Origin: CAZWSE01 sp964636575
Lineage (GTDB): Bacteria > Pseudomonadota > Alphaproteobacteria > Rhodobacterales > Rhodobacteraceae
Assembly (NCBI GenBank): GCA_964636575.1
Contig: CAZWSE010000058.1
Coordinates: 1-22,411, forward strand
DNA length: 22,411 bases
Reading direction: 5' to 3'
A program made the position numbers and the translations under genes. The stretch's first letter is position 1, and each line of letters begins with the position of its first letter. Below, piece by piece: positions 1 through 8,283 of this stretch. The notes beneath the pieces were generated by a model. The model searched no databases. It was not told the origin of the DNA and saw only the letters and a program-made list of their open reading frames with translations.

Positions 1-753
1 CATAAACGCACAAGCCTTTATAAACCAAAGATTATTGTCTGCGTTCCACATGGCGCGACCCCCGTTGAAAAGCGCGCAATCCGGCAGTCCGTTCTGTCCG
101 CAGGTGCGCGCCGTGCTGGTCTGATCGCCGAACCGATCGCTGCCGCCATTGGCGCGGGCATGCCCATCACAGACCCCACTGGCAACATGGTCGTCGACAT
201 CGGCGGCGGGACCACCGAAGTTGCGGTTCTGTCCCTTGGTGACATCGTTTATGCCCGCTCGGTGCGCGTTGGGGGTGACCGCATGGATGAGGCCATCATC
301 AACTACCTGCGCCGCCAACAGAACCTTCTGGTCGGAGAATCCACGGCTGAGCGCATCAAAACCAGCATCGGAACCGCCCGCATGCCTGACGACGGGCGCG
401 GCACATCCTTGCATATCCGTGGCCGCGACCTGTTAAACGGGGTGCCCAAGGAAATCGAAGTATCGCAGGCCCAAATCGCCGAAGCTTTGGCCGAACCCGT
501 ACAACAAATCTGCGAAGCGGTGATGACCGCGCTTGAGGCCACCCCGCCCGATCTGGCTGCAGACATCGTGGACCGTGGTGTGATGCTAACGGGTGGTGGC
601 GCGTTGCTGGGCGAGCTGGATCTGGCCCTGCGCGAACAAACCGGATTGGCCGTTTCTATCGCGGACGAGTCTTTGAACTGTGTGGCTTTGGGCACCGGTA
701 AGGCGCTGGAATACGAGAAACAGCTGCGCCACGCGATTGACTACGACAGCTGA
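1..753 (+). CDS. mreB: Rod shape-determining protein MreB (5' end missing)
   Basis: MreB is the actin-like ATPase that polymerises under the inner membrane and guides the elongation peptidoglycan machinery. The frame is open from base 1, and 250 residues are visible. By comparison with the roughly 345-residue family, about the first 95 residues lie outside the window. Visible motifs include VCVPHGATPVEKRAIRQS at the start, the phosphate-2 loop VVDIGGGTTEVAV (about bases 187-228), the VGGDRMDEAIINY segment, and the adenosine loop GVMLTGGGALL (about bases 577-612). The C-terminus ends KQLRHAIDYDS. mreC follows after 55 nt on the same strand, the usual mreBCD order, so this is the first visible gene of the rod operon. 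Identification is very secure; only the start is unseen. Confidence 0.97.
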   Translation, partial: HKRTSLYKPKIIVCVPHGATPVEKRAIRQSVLSAGARRAGLIAEPIAAAIGAGMPITDPTGNMVVDIGGGTTEVAVLSLGDIVYARSVRVGGDRMDEAIINYLRRQQNLLVGESTAERIKTSIGTARMPDDGRGTSLHIRGRDLLNGVPKEIEVSQAQIAEALAEPVQQICEAVMTALEATPPDLAADIVDRGVMLTGGGALLGELDLALREQTGLAVSIADESLNCVALGTGKALEYEKQLRHAIDYDS

Positions 754-808
754 TCCGCGCAGCATATTTGCAAGACCTTACGCGACACCAATCGTAACGG
801 GGTGACCC

Positions 809-1732
809 TTGGCAAAGGACCGATCAAACAGCGAAGACTACACCAGACCTCTGCGGCGGTTGCTGCTGGGGCTGTTTGTGCTCGCGCTGTTTTTGATCTT
901 TTTGATCTGGCGGATTGATAGTCCCCGGGTGGAACGTCTGCGCGCGCAGGTGGTCGATGCGGTGGTGCCCAATATGGATTGGGCGATGGCCCCCGTCACG
1001 GGCACGGTGAACCTGTTCCGCGATTTCCAAAGCTACCGCAATCTGTCCGAGCAGAACCAGGAGCTGCGAAGCGAGTTGCGCAAGATGAAGGCGTGGCAGG
1101 AAGCCGCGTTGCAACTGCGACAGGAAAACGCGCGACTGCTTGATCTCAACAACGTACGTCTGGACCCGCGTTTGACGGTGATCACGGGCGTCGTGCTGGC
1201 CGATTCAGGATCGCCCTTTCGCCAGTCCGTGCTGCTGAACGTCGGTGCGAACGACGGGATCATTGATGGTTGGGCGACCATGGACGGGATCGGGCTTGTG
1301 GGCCGGATCGCAGGCGTCGGCAAGCGCACCAGCCGTGTGATTTTGCTAACTGATGCGTCCAGTCGTATTCCGGCGACCGTGCAGCCTTCGGGTCAGTCTG
1401 CCATCGTCGCGGGCGACAACACTGCCGCGCCCTTGATTGATTTTCTGGAAAACAAAGACCAAGTGCGCCCCGGTGACCGTGTTGTCAGTTCCGGCGACGG
1501 AGGCGTTTTTCCGGCGGGACAACTGATCGGGAAAGTTGCGCTCGACCCAGGCGGGCGGTTGCGTGTCCGGCCTTCTGCCGATTTTGAGCGGCTCGAATTT
1601 TTGCGCGTGCTGCGCCACTACGGAACTGACCAACTGTCAGGTCCGGTTAATGTGATTACCCCGCAAGGCCCGGCACTGGATCAAACCGGTGCAGCCGTTG
1701 ATCCCGAACCGCAGGAGGACAGTGATGGATAG
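809..1732 (+). CDS. mreC: Rod shape-determining protein MreC
   Basis: MreC is a bitopic inner-membrane protein whose periplasmic part organises PBP2 and RodA in the elongasome. The 307-residue product has a short basic cytoplasmic tail, one membrane helix at about residues 18-35, a periplasmic coiled coil at about 75-112 (QNQELRSELRKMK...LRQENARLL), then the beta-rich MreC domain to about 275 and an acidic, proline-containing tail. The start is TTG at 809. An in-frame TGA at 803-805 rules out any earlier start, and a G-rich ACGGGG lies about 8 nt upstream. The end overlaps mreD by 8 nt. Length and architecture are normal for the family. Confidence 0.95.
   Translation: MAKDRSNSEDYTRPLRRLLLGLFVLALFLIFLIWRIDSPRVERLRAQVVDAVVPNMDWAMAPVTGTVNLFRDFQSYRNLSEQNQELRSELRKMKAWQEAALQLRQENARLLDLNNVRLDPRLTVITGVVLADSGSPFRQSVLLNVGANDGIIDGWATMDGIGLVGRIAGVGKRTSRVILLTDASSRIPATVQPSGQSAIVAGDNTAAPLIDFLENKDQVRPGDRVVSSGDGGVFPAGQLIGKVALDPGGRLRVRPSADFERLEFLRVLRHYGTDQLSGPVNVITPQGPALDQTGAAVDPEPQEDSDG
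1713..1718 (+). promoter_or_regulatory. Ribosome binding site of mreD
   Basis: AGGAGG lies inside the last codons of mreC, 6 nt before the ATG at 1725. It selects this ATG for mreD over the longer in-frame extension that begins at 1689. It also shows that mreD translation initiates within the mreC coding sequence. Confidence 0.85.
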
Positions 1733-2264
1733 CACCTCACCCCTGCGCCCTTGGGTCATGCGGTTCTGGTTTCTGATGATTGCCCTGTTGGTGGTCTTTT
1801 TTCACTTGCTGCCCCTGCGCACGACGACAGGTGGTTGGGTGGCCCCTGATCTGTTGATTGGCTTTGCGCTGGCATGGTCCGTGCGCAGGCCCGACTATGT
1901 GCCAGCTGTTTTGATCGGGCTGCTTGTTTTGCTGGCGGACCTGCTGTTTATGCGCCCACCGGGGTTGATGGCGGCACTTGTGGTGTTGGGTGCCGAGAAC
2001 CTGAAATCCCGTGCCGTACGCTTGCGCGACACGACCTTCGTGATTGAATGGGCCACTGTTACCGGGGTCTTGCTGGCGATCTTGATGGCCAACCGATTGG
2101 TGCTTGGAATGGTTATGATCCCGCAGGTGCCCTTCGGGATGGAGCTTTTGCAAACGCTTATGACCGCGCTGTGCTACCCTGCAATTGTGGTCGTTTCGCA
2201 CTATGTATTTGGGGTGCAAAAGACCAACCCGCATGACACCGATCTGAATGGGCAGCGCTCATGA
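1725..2264 (+). CDS. mreD: Rod shape-determining protein MreD
   Basis: MreD is a small polytopic inner-membrane protein of the elongasome. The 179-residue product is very hydrophobic, with about five membrane segments: FWFLMIALLVVFFHLLPL, APDLLIGFALAWSV, AVLIGLLVLLADLLFM, TVTGVLLAILMANRLVL and a last one ending in AIVVVSHYVFG. The start at 1725 is fixed by a strong AGGAGG. It overlaps the mreC stop by 8 nt and its own stop overlaps the mrdA start as ATGA. Sequence conservation in MreD is low, so the call rests on topology, size and the mreC-mreD-mrdA position. Confidence 0.92.
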   Translation: MDSTSPLRPWVMRFWFLMIALLVVFFHLLPLRTTTGGWVAPDLLIGFALAWSVRRPDYVPAVLIGLLVLLADLLFMRPPGLMAALVVLGAENLKSRAVRLRDTTFVIEWATVTGVLLAILMANRLVLGMVMIPQVPFGMELLQTLMTALCYPAIVVVSHYVFGVQKTNPHDTDLNGQRS

Positions 2265-4204
2265 AACAGACCAACCGCGAAACCGAAGACGGACACCGCA
2301 CTGTATCGCGCCGCGCCTTGATGATGGGCGGGGCGCAAGTGGCTTTTGCCGCCGCCTTAGGCCTGCGGTTGCGATACATGCAAGTCGATCAGGCCGATCA
2401 ATTTCGCCTGCTTGCCGAAGAAAACCGGATCAACATCCGCCTGATTCCGCCCGCGCGCGGCGAAATCTACGACCGCAACGGCAGTGTGATCGCCCAAAAT
2501 GTGCCCAGCTACCGGATTGTGATCGTCCCAGAAGATGCAGGCAATGTGGATGCTGTTTTGACCAAGCTGGGCGCCCTAATCCCGCTGGACCCAGAAGACA
2601 TCGAACGCGCGCGCAAGGAAATGAAGGACACGGCGCCCTTCCTGCCCGTGACGCTGACCGATCAAGCCACTTGGGATGATGTCAGCCGCGTCGCGGTCAA
2701 TGCGCCGTCCCTGCCCGGCGTGTCGCCAGAGGTCGGGCTAACCCGCGTTTATCCGATGGGATCGGACTTTGCCCATGTCGTAGGTTATGTAGGCCGTGTG
2801 TCGCAACGAGATCTTGATCGCATCGATGCCCCTGACCAATTGCTGCGCATCCCGCGCTTTCAGATTGGCAAGATCGGGGTCGAATCCAAGTATGAGGACA
2901 CCCTGCGCGGCAGTGCTGGCTCAAAGCGGGTCGAAATCAACGCCACCGGCCGCGTCATGCGCGAACTCGACCGCCGTGAAGGCCAGTCGGGCGCTGATTT
3001 ACAACTGACCGTCGACGCAAGGCTTCAACGCTACGTACAGGCGCGACTTGAGGGCGAAAGTGCCAGTGCAGTTGTTATTGACTGCGAACACGGCGATGTC
3101 ATGGCGATATGTTCAAGCCCCAGCTATGATCCAAATCTGTTTGTACGCGGAATTTCCCATAATGATTACAACGCCCTAACCGAAAATAAGTTTCTGCCTT
3201 TGGCGTCGAAAACTGTCCAGGGCAACTACCCGCCGGGATCGACCTTTAAGATGATTACCGCCATGGCCGCTTTGGAAGAAGGGCTGATCGGGCCGGATGA
3301 TACGGTCTATTGCCCGGGACATCTGGAAGTCGCGGACCGTCGGTTCCACTGCTGGAAACGCGCAGGCCACGGTTGGGTCGATCTGCAAAACTCGCTCAAG
3401 CAATCCTGCGATGTGTACTACTACGATCTGGCGTTGAAAGTAGGGATTGAGAAAATCTCTGCGATGGCCAATCGGTTCGGGTTGGGCATGAAACACAGTC
3501 TGCCGATGTCTGCGGTCAGTGCGGGCCGTGCGCCCACCAAAGACTGGAAGTTCCGTGTGTCCGGTCAGGAATGGCGGATCGGGGACACTGTGAACGTCTC
3601 GATCGGCCAAGGTGATATGCTGGCGACCCCGTTGCAGCTCGCGGTTATGTCGGCACGTCTGGCCACAGGGCGGTCGGTCGAACCGCGGCTTATTCGCAGC
3701 ATCGATGGCGTTGAACAGCCCAGCGGCGGCGGCACATCGATGGGGATGAACGAAAACAACCTGCGCAAAATGCGGCGTGCGATGTATGCGGTCAGCAATG
3801 ACAAACGGGGAACCGCCTACGGCAGTCGCGTCATAGAAGATGCCTTCCGCATGGCGGGCAAAACGGGCACCAGCCAAGTGCGCAACATCACCGCAGCCGA
3901 ACGCCGCGCGGGCGTTATCCGCAACGAAGACCTGCCGTGGGAACGCCGCGACCATGCGCTGTTTGTGAACTTCGCGCCTTTTGACAACCCTAAGTATGCA
4001 GTCGCAGTCGTGGTCGAACACGGCGGCGGCGGATCGAAGGCAGCAGCGCCCATTGCACGCGATGTGACCTTGCAAGCGCTTTATGGCGGTCCACCCCCGC
4101 TTGAGGCCTACCCGTCCAAAGACAGAGGCCGCATCAGATCACAACAAGAGCGGCTCAAATCGGCGGAACCACTGGCTGATATCGGCGGACAAACGCGGGC
4201 ATGA
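2261..4204 (+). CDS. mrdA: Penicillin-binding protein 2 (elongation-specific peptidoglycan transpeptidase)
   Basis: PBP2 is the class B monofunctional DD-transpeptidase of the elongasome, working with RodA. The 647-residue protein has an N-terminal membrane anchor at about 19-39, preceded by an arginine pair (SRRALMMGG). The pedestal domain follows, with PPARGEIYDRNG near 63-74. The transpeptidase domain carries all three active-site motifs: S327-T-F-K330 (GSTFK), S382-C-D384 and K534-T-G536. Cysteines 351, 364 and 383 with His370 sit near the active site, where a zinc site has been described in other PBP2 proteins. Both ends overlap neighbours by 4 nt (ATGA), consistent with translational coupling to mreD and rodA. 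The assignment is secure. Confidence 0.97.
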   Translation: MKQTNRETEDGHRTVSRRALMMGGAQVAFAAALGLRLRYMQVDQADQFRLLAEENRINIRLIPPARGEIYDRNGSVIAQNVPSYRIVIVPEDAGNVDAVLTKLGALIPLDPEDIERARKEMKDTAPFLPVTLTDQATWDDVSRVAVNAPSLPGVSPEVGLTRVYPMGSDFAHVVGYVGRVSQRDLDRIDAPDQLLRIPRFQIGKIGVESKYEDTLRGSAGSKRVEINATGRVMRELDRREGQSGADLQLTVDARLQRYVQARLEGESASAVVIDCEHGDVMAICSSPSYDPNLFVRGISHNDYNALTENKFLPLASKTVQGNYPPGSTFKMITAMAALEEGLIGPDDTVYCPGHLEVADRRFHCWKRAGHGWVDLQNSLKQSCDVYYYDLALKVGIEKISAMANRFGLGMKHSLPMSAVSAGRAPTKDWKFRVSGQEWRIGDTVNVSIGQGDMLATPLQLAVMSARLATGRSVEPRLIRSIDGVEQPSGGGTSMGMNENNLRKMRRAMYAVSNDKRGTAYGSRVIEDAFRMAGKTGTSQVRNITAAERRAGVIRNEDLPWERRDHALFVNFAPFDNPKYAVAVVVEHGGGGSKAAAPIARDVTLQALYGGPPPLEAYPSKDRGRIRSQQERLKSAEPLADIGGQTRA

Positions 4205-5337
4205 GCTATCTTGAGCTGAACACCAAACACGTGCCTTCGGGGCCGCGCAAAATCATTCATCTGAACTGGGCCTTGGCACTTTTGCTGATCGCGGTATCGA
4301 GCATCGGATTCTTGATGCTCTATTCCGTTGCGGCTGGCGATATCAGCAAATGGGCAGAGCCGCAGATGAAACGATTTGTGCTTGGGTTCGTGATGATGTT
4401 TGTGGTCGCTTTGGTACCGATCTGGTTCTGGCGGTCGGTCTCAGGCGTGGCCTTTATTGCGTCGCTTCTTTTGCTGGTTAGCGTTGAGTTTTTCGGGGTT
4501 GAGGTTAACGGCGCGAAACGCTGGATCGACGTGGGCTTCCGTTTGCAACCGTCCGAGATTGCTAAAATCACGCTGGTGATGGCGCTGGCATCCTACTACG
4601 ACTGGCTGCCCCCCAGTCGTAAATCAAGACCGCTTTGGGTGCTGATCCCGATCATAATCATCCTGATCCCTACAGCCATCGTGCAGCAGCAGCCTGATCT
4701 TGGCACGTCTCTTTTGTTGTTGGCATTGGGTGGCGCCATTATGTTCATGGCAGGCGTGCATTGGCTTTACTTCGCGGTTGTGACCTCCGCTGGCATTGGG
4801 CTTGTGACCGCAGTCATCCAATCGCGCGACACCACATGGCAGCTTTTGAAAAACTACCAATACAAGCGGATCGACATCTTTCTGGACCCCGCCGCTGATC
4901 CTATAGGGGCCGGATACAACATCACCCAAGCCAAGATTGCGCTGGGGTCTGGCGGCTGGACCGGGCGCGGGTTTATGCAAGGCACCCAATCGCGGCTGAA
5001 CTTCCTGCCCGAGAAACATACCGACTTCATCTTTACAATTCTGGCAGAAGAATTCGGGTTCTTGGGCGCTTTTTCCCTGCTGATCCTTTACGTTCTGATC
5101 ATTCTGTTTTGTGTGGTCTCTGCTTTGGCCAACAAAGACAGGTTCGCATCGATCCTGACCCTTGGCGTTGCGTTGAACTTCTTTCTCTACTTTGCGCTCA
5201 ACATGTCGATGGTCATGGGCATGGCGCCGGTGGTGGGCGTACCCCTGCCTTTGGTCAGCTATGGCGGCTCATCGATGCTGGCCTTGATGCTGGCCTTTGG
5301 ATTGGTACAAAGCGCGCATATCCATCGACCAAGGTAA
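4201..5337 (+). CDS. rodA: Peptidoglycan glycosyltransferase RodA (SEDS family)
   Basis: RodA polymerises lipid II into glycan strands in partnership with PBP2. The 378-residue product is polytopic with about ten hydrophobic segments and carries the SEDS signatures: NGAKRWI at 103-109 followed by LQPSEIAKI, PDLGTS at 165-170, LPEKHTDFIF at 269-278 with the likely catalytic Asp275, and the C-terminal GVPLPLVSYGGSSM at 346-359. The start overlaps the mrdA stop as ATGA. RodA rather than FtsW is indicated by the HTDFIF form of the motif and by the mreBCD-mrdA context. The next gene begins 7 nt after the stop, so it is probably co-transcribed. Confidence 0.97.
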   Translation: MSYLELNTKHVPSGPRKIIHLNWALALLLIAVSSIGFLMLYSVAAGDISKWAEPQMKRFVLGFVMMFVVALVPIWFWRSVSGVAFIASLLLLVSVEFFGVEVNGAKRWIDVGFRLQPSEIAKITLVMALASYYDWLPPSRKSRPLWVLIPIIIILIPTAIVQQQPDLGTSLLLLALGGAIMFMAGVHWLYFAVVTSAGIGLVTAVIQSRDTTWQLLKNYQYKRIDIFLDPAADPIGAGYNITQAKIALGSGGWTGRGFMQGTQSRLNFLPEKHTDFIFTILAEEFGFLGAFSLLILYVLIILFCVVSALANKDRFASILTLGVALNFFLYFALNMSMVMGMAPVVGVPLPLVSYGGSSMLALMLAFGLVQSAHIHRPR

Positions 5338-5344
5338 GTCCCAA

Positions 5345-6274
5345 ATGATCAACGCCCTTTTCGCCGCCAAAGATGAACGCTGGCCGCTGTACGAAGCCCC
5401 TTTGAAAGCCGCTTTCGAAGCGCGCGGGTTGGCCGTGGATTTGCGCCGTGATTTCGCACCTGAGGATGTGGATTACATCATCTATGCCCCGAACTCCGGC
5501 CTGAAGGATTTTGCCCCTTATTCTCGTGCCAAGGCCGTCTTGAACTTATGGGCAGGCGTCGAGGCGATTGCAGGTAATGAGACCCTAAAAATCCCGCTCA
5601 CGCGGATGTCTGATTTTGGGTTGACCCAAGGGATGATCGAATGGGTGACCGGCCATACCCTGCGCCACCATCTTGGCATGGACAGCCATATCGTGAACCC
5701 CGATCACGTGTGGGAACCGCGCGTCCCGCCCCTGTCGCGCGATAGGCCTGTGACCGTACTTGGGATGGGTCAACTGGGGGCTGCCTGCGCGCAGGCCATT
5801 GCGGGACTTGGCTTTCCGGTCACGGGGTGGAGCCGTTCGCCAAAGCATATCGACGGCGTGCATACCGTGCACGGGGCAGACGGGCTGAAAGAGGCGCTTG
5901 GCACCGCGCAGATCGTGATCTTGCTGCTGCCCAACACGGCTGCAACGGAGAACACACTGAACGCCGAAACACTGGCGCTGATGCCCAAAGGATCATTCAT
6001 CATCAACCCTGGTCGTGGGCCGCTGATTGATGATGATGCCCTGCTAGACGCGCTCGACAGTGGCCAGATCGCACATGCGACGCTCGATGTGTTTCGGGTA
6101 GAGCCCCTGCCCGCGGATCACCGCTATTGGTCCCATCCGTCGGTGACAGTGACGCCCCATATCGCAGCGGAAACACGGGCCGAGACCTGTTCAGAAGTTA
6201 TTGCTGACAACATCGCGCTGAACGAGGCCGGCAAGCCGATGAAGTTCGTGGTGGATCGGGCGTTAGGGTATTAA
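5345..6274 (+). CDS. ghrA: GhrA-type glyoxylate/hydroxypyruvate reductase (D-2-hydroxyacid dehydrogenase)
   Basis: This is a cytoplasmic NAD(P)H-dependent 2-hydroxyacid dehydrogenase, probably reducing glyoxylate or hydroxypyruvate. The 309-residue length matches E. coli GhrA (312). The Rossmann motif is V-L-G-M-G-Q-L-G at 138-145, with WSRS after beta-2, which suggests NADPH preference by inference. The catalytic Arg224 (NPGRGPL), Glu253 (RVEPLP) and His272 (PHIAAET) are all present. I chose ATG 5345: a longer in-frame start at 5297 lies inside rodA, while AAGG just upstream of 5345 overlaps the rodA stop. The gene ends convergently on the M3 peptidase gene with a shared TTAA. Substrate is inferred from family only. 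Confidence 0.87.
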   Translation: MINALFAAKDERWPLYEAPLKAAFEARGLAVDLRRDFAPEDVDYIIYAPNSGLKDFAPYSRAKAVLNLWAGVEAIAGNETLKIPLTRMSDFGLTQGMIEWVTGHTLRHHLGMDSHIVNPDHVWEPRVPPLSRDRPVTVLGMGQLGAACAQAIAGLGFPVTGWSRSPKHIDGVHTVHGADGLKEALGTAQIVILLLPNTAATENTLNAETLALMPKGSFIINPGRGPLIDDDALLDALDSGQIAHATLDVFRVEPLPADHRYWSHPSVTVTPHIAAETRAETCSEVIADNIALNEAGKPMKFVVDRALGY

Positions 6275-8283
6275 CCCGCCGCCAACCCGCGTCCTTTCAA
6301 CAAGGCCTCGACCTTTGGCAAGCTGCCTCTGAACGCCAAATAAAGCTCTTCCGGGTCGCGGCTGCCGCCGGTGGACAGGATGTTTGCCTCCAACGCTTTG
6401 GCCCGTTCAGCGTCAAAGGCACCTCCGGCTTCTTCAAAGGCGGCAAAGGCATCAGCGTCCATCACCTCGGACCACATGTAGCTGTAGTACCCGCTTGAAT
6501 ATCCGTCGCCTGCAAAGACATGCGCGAAATGCGGGGTCGCATGGCGCATCGAAATGGCAGCGGGCATTCCAAGGCGTTCCAGAACCTCCGCTTGCTTTTG
6601 CATCGGATCTTTGGGCGCAGGGCCATCATGAAATTCCAGATCAACCAAGGCAGAAGCCACATATTCAACAGTCGAGAAGCCCATGTCGAAAGTCGCGGCC
6701 CCCAGAACCTTGTCGAGCATATCCTGCGGCATAGGCGCGCCTGTGTCTGCATGGGTCGCAAATTCGGCCAGTACCTCGGGTACTTCGAGCCAGTGTTCAT
6801 AAAGCTGGCTTGGCAATTCAACGAAATCACGCGCGACAGAGGTTCCTGAAATGCTTTCGTAGGTCACATTGGACAGCATCTGGTGCAGGGCATGGCCAAA
6901 TTCGTGGAACAGGGTACGGGCATCATCATAAGACAGAAGCGCCGGATCACCCTTGGCAAAATTGCAGACGTTGATGACGACAGGGGTTTGCACTTTCGGG
7001 AATTTCGCCTGTGCGCGCATGGCCGAACACCACGCACCCGATCGTTTGGACCCACGGGCAAAGTAGTCACCAATGAAAACCGCAACATGTTCGCCATCAC
7101 GTGTCACTTCCCACGCACGGCAATCGTCGTGGTACAGCGGCACCTCCAATGGCTTGAACTGCAACCCAAACAACCGCGACGCGCAGGCAAAAGAAGCTTC
7201 AATCATACGGTCCAACTGCAAATAGGGCTTCAACGCAGCCTCATCGAGATCATGTTCCGCTTTGCGACGCTTGGCGGCATAGTAATGCCAATCCCACGCC
7301 TGAAGCGGACCGTCATGGCCATCGGCGTGCAGCATATCTTCCAGCACTTTGGCATCTGACAAAGCCTGCGCCTTGGCGGGTTTCCAAACGTCCATTAACA
7401 GACCGCGCACTGCATCGGGGGTCTTGGCCATTTCAGTTTCCAGCTTGTAAGCGGCGAAATTTGCATAGCCCAACAGCTTGGCGCGTTCTTCACGCAACGC
7501 CAGAATTTCTGCTGCTACCGCACGGTTGTCCGTGTCACCACCATTCGCACCACGGGCCACCCAAGCGGCGTAGGCCTTAGCCCGCAAATCACGGCGCGGG
7601 GAGAACTGCAAAAACGGGGTGATGATCGACCGCGATGTCGTGACAACCGGCCCCAGCCCCTTTTCCTGACCGGCTGCACGCGCAGCTGAAACCGCGAAGT
7701 CAGGCAGACCCTCCAGATCAGCCTCGGCCAGCTCCATATACCAAGACCGCTCATCGCTAAGCAGGTTTTGGGTAAAGGTGGTGCCAAGCACAGCCAGGCG
7801 GGATTTGATTTCAGCCATGCGGGTGTCTTCAGCGCCGGTCAAAGCAGCACCAGACCGGACAAATCCGCGGTGAGTCAGCATCAAGACGCGGGTCTGTTCC
7901 GCGGTCAGGTCCAGATCATCGCGGCGGTCCCACAAATCGGCAATGCGGGCGAACAAGTCTTTATTCGATGAAATGGCCGATGAATGGGCGGCAAGCTTGG
8001 GGGAAAAATCGCGCTGCAAGCCTTCGCGGGTCTCGTTGCTGTCGGCCCCAGCGACCGTGTAGAACACCGACAACACCTGATCAAGCGCGACGCCAGCCGC
8101 CTCCATCGCCTCAACCGTGTTGGCAAAAGTGGGGGCCTCAGCATTCTCAGCAATCGCGCTGACCTCATCCATGTGAGCCGCCAAAGCTTTTTCAAATGCA
8201 GGCGCAAAATCATCATCCGAAATGGTATCAAAGGGCGCGATCTGGAACGGGGTGGTCCAGTCACTCAGCAGCGGATTTGTCAT
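6271..8283 (-). CDS. dcp: M3 family metallopeptidase, peptidyl-dipeptidase Dcp type
   Basis: This zinc oligopeptidase is expected to remove C-terminal dipeptides from short peptides in the cytoplasm; no signal peptide is visible. The 670-residue length fits Dcp (about 680). The zinc site is H460-E-F-G-H464 with the third ligand Glu489 (FVELPSQ), spaced as in thimet-type enzymes. Other family segments are NPLLSDW...PPF-like N-terminal sequence, GDYFARGSKRSGAW, and FAHVFAGDGYSSGYYSYMW, which resembles E. coli Dcp closely. The ATG has AGGAGAG 4 nt upstream and lies inside the end of moeB, giving a 23-nt overlap. It is the last gene of the rpoH-coaBC cluster. Oligopeptidase A (PrlC) is the main alternative. 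Confidence 0.88.
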   Translation of the reverse strand: MTNPLLSDWTTPFQIAPFDTISDDDFAPAFEKALAAHMDEVSAIAENAEAPTFANTVEAMEAAGVALDQVLSVFYTVAGADSNETREGLQRDFSPKLAAHSSAISSNKDLFARIADLWDRRDDLDLTAEQTRVLMLTHRGFVRSGAALTGAEDTRMAEIKSRLAVLGTTFTQNLLSDERSWYMELAEADLEGLPDFAVSAARAAGQEKGLGPVVTTSRSIITPFLQFSPRRDLRAKAYAAWVARGANGGDTDNRAVAAEILALREERAKLLGYANFAAYKLETEMAKTPDAVRGLLMDVWKPAKAQALSDAKVLEDMLHADGHDGPLQAWDWHYYAAKRRKAEHDLDEAALKPYLQLDRMIEASFACASRLFGLQFKPLEVPLYHDDCRAWEVTRDGEHVAVFIGDYFARGSKRSGAWCSAMRAQAKFPKVQTPVVINVCNFAKGDPALLSYDDARTLFHEFGHALHQMLSNVTYESISGTSVARDFVELPSQLYEHWLEVPEVLAEFATHADTGAPMPQDMLDKVLGAATFDMGFSTVEYVASALVDLEFHDGPAPKDPMQKQAEVLERLGMPAAISMRHATPHFAHVFAGDGYSSGYYSYMWSEVMDADAFAAFEEAGGAFDAERAKALEANILSTGGSRDPEELYLAFRGSLPKVEALLKGRGLAAG

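Noticed and set aside
751..779. A second TGATCC, at the end of mreB, as an RpoE promoter for mreC
   Set aside because: Eighteen nt downstream the sequence is ACCTT, not TAAGA-like, so the -10 element is absent.
3176..4075. A 299-codon open frame on the minus strand inside mrdA
   Set aside because: It is fully antisense to a well-supported PBP2 gene. The translation is rich in His, Arg, Cys and Pro with no domain, and it arises from the codon bias of the real gene.
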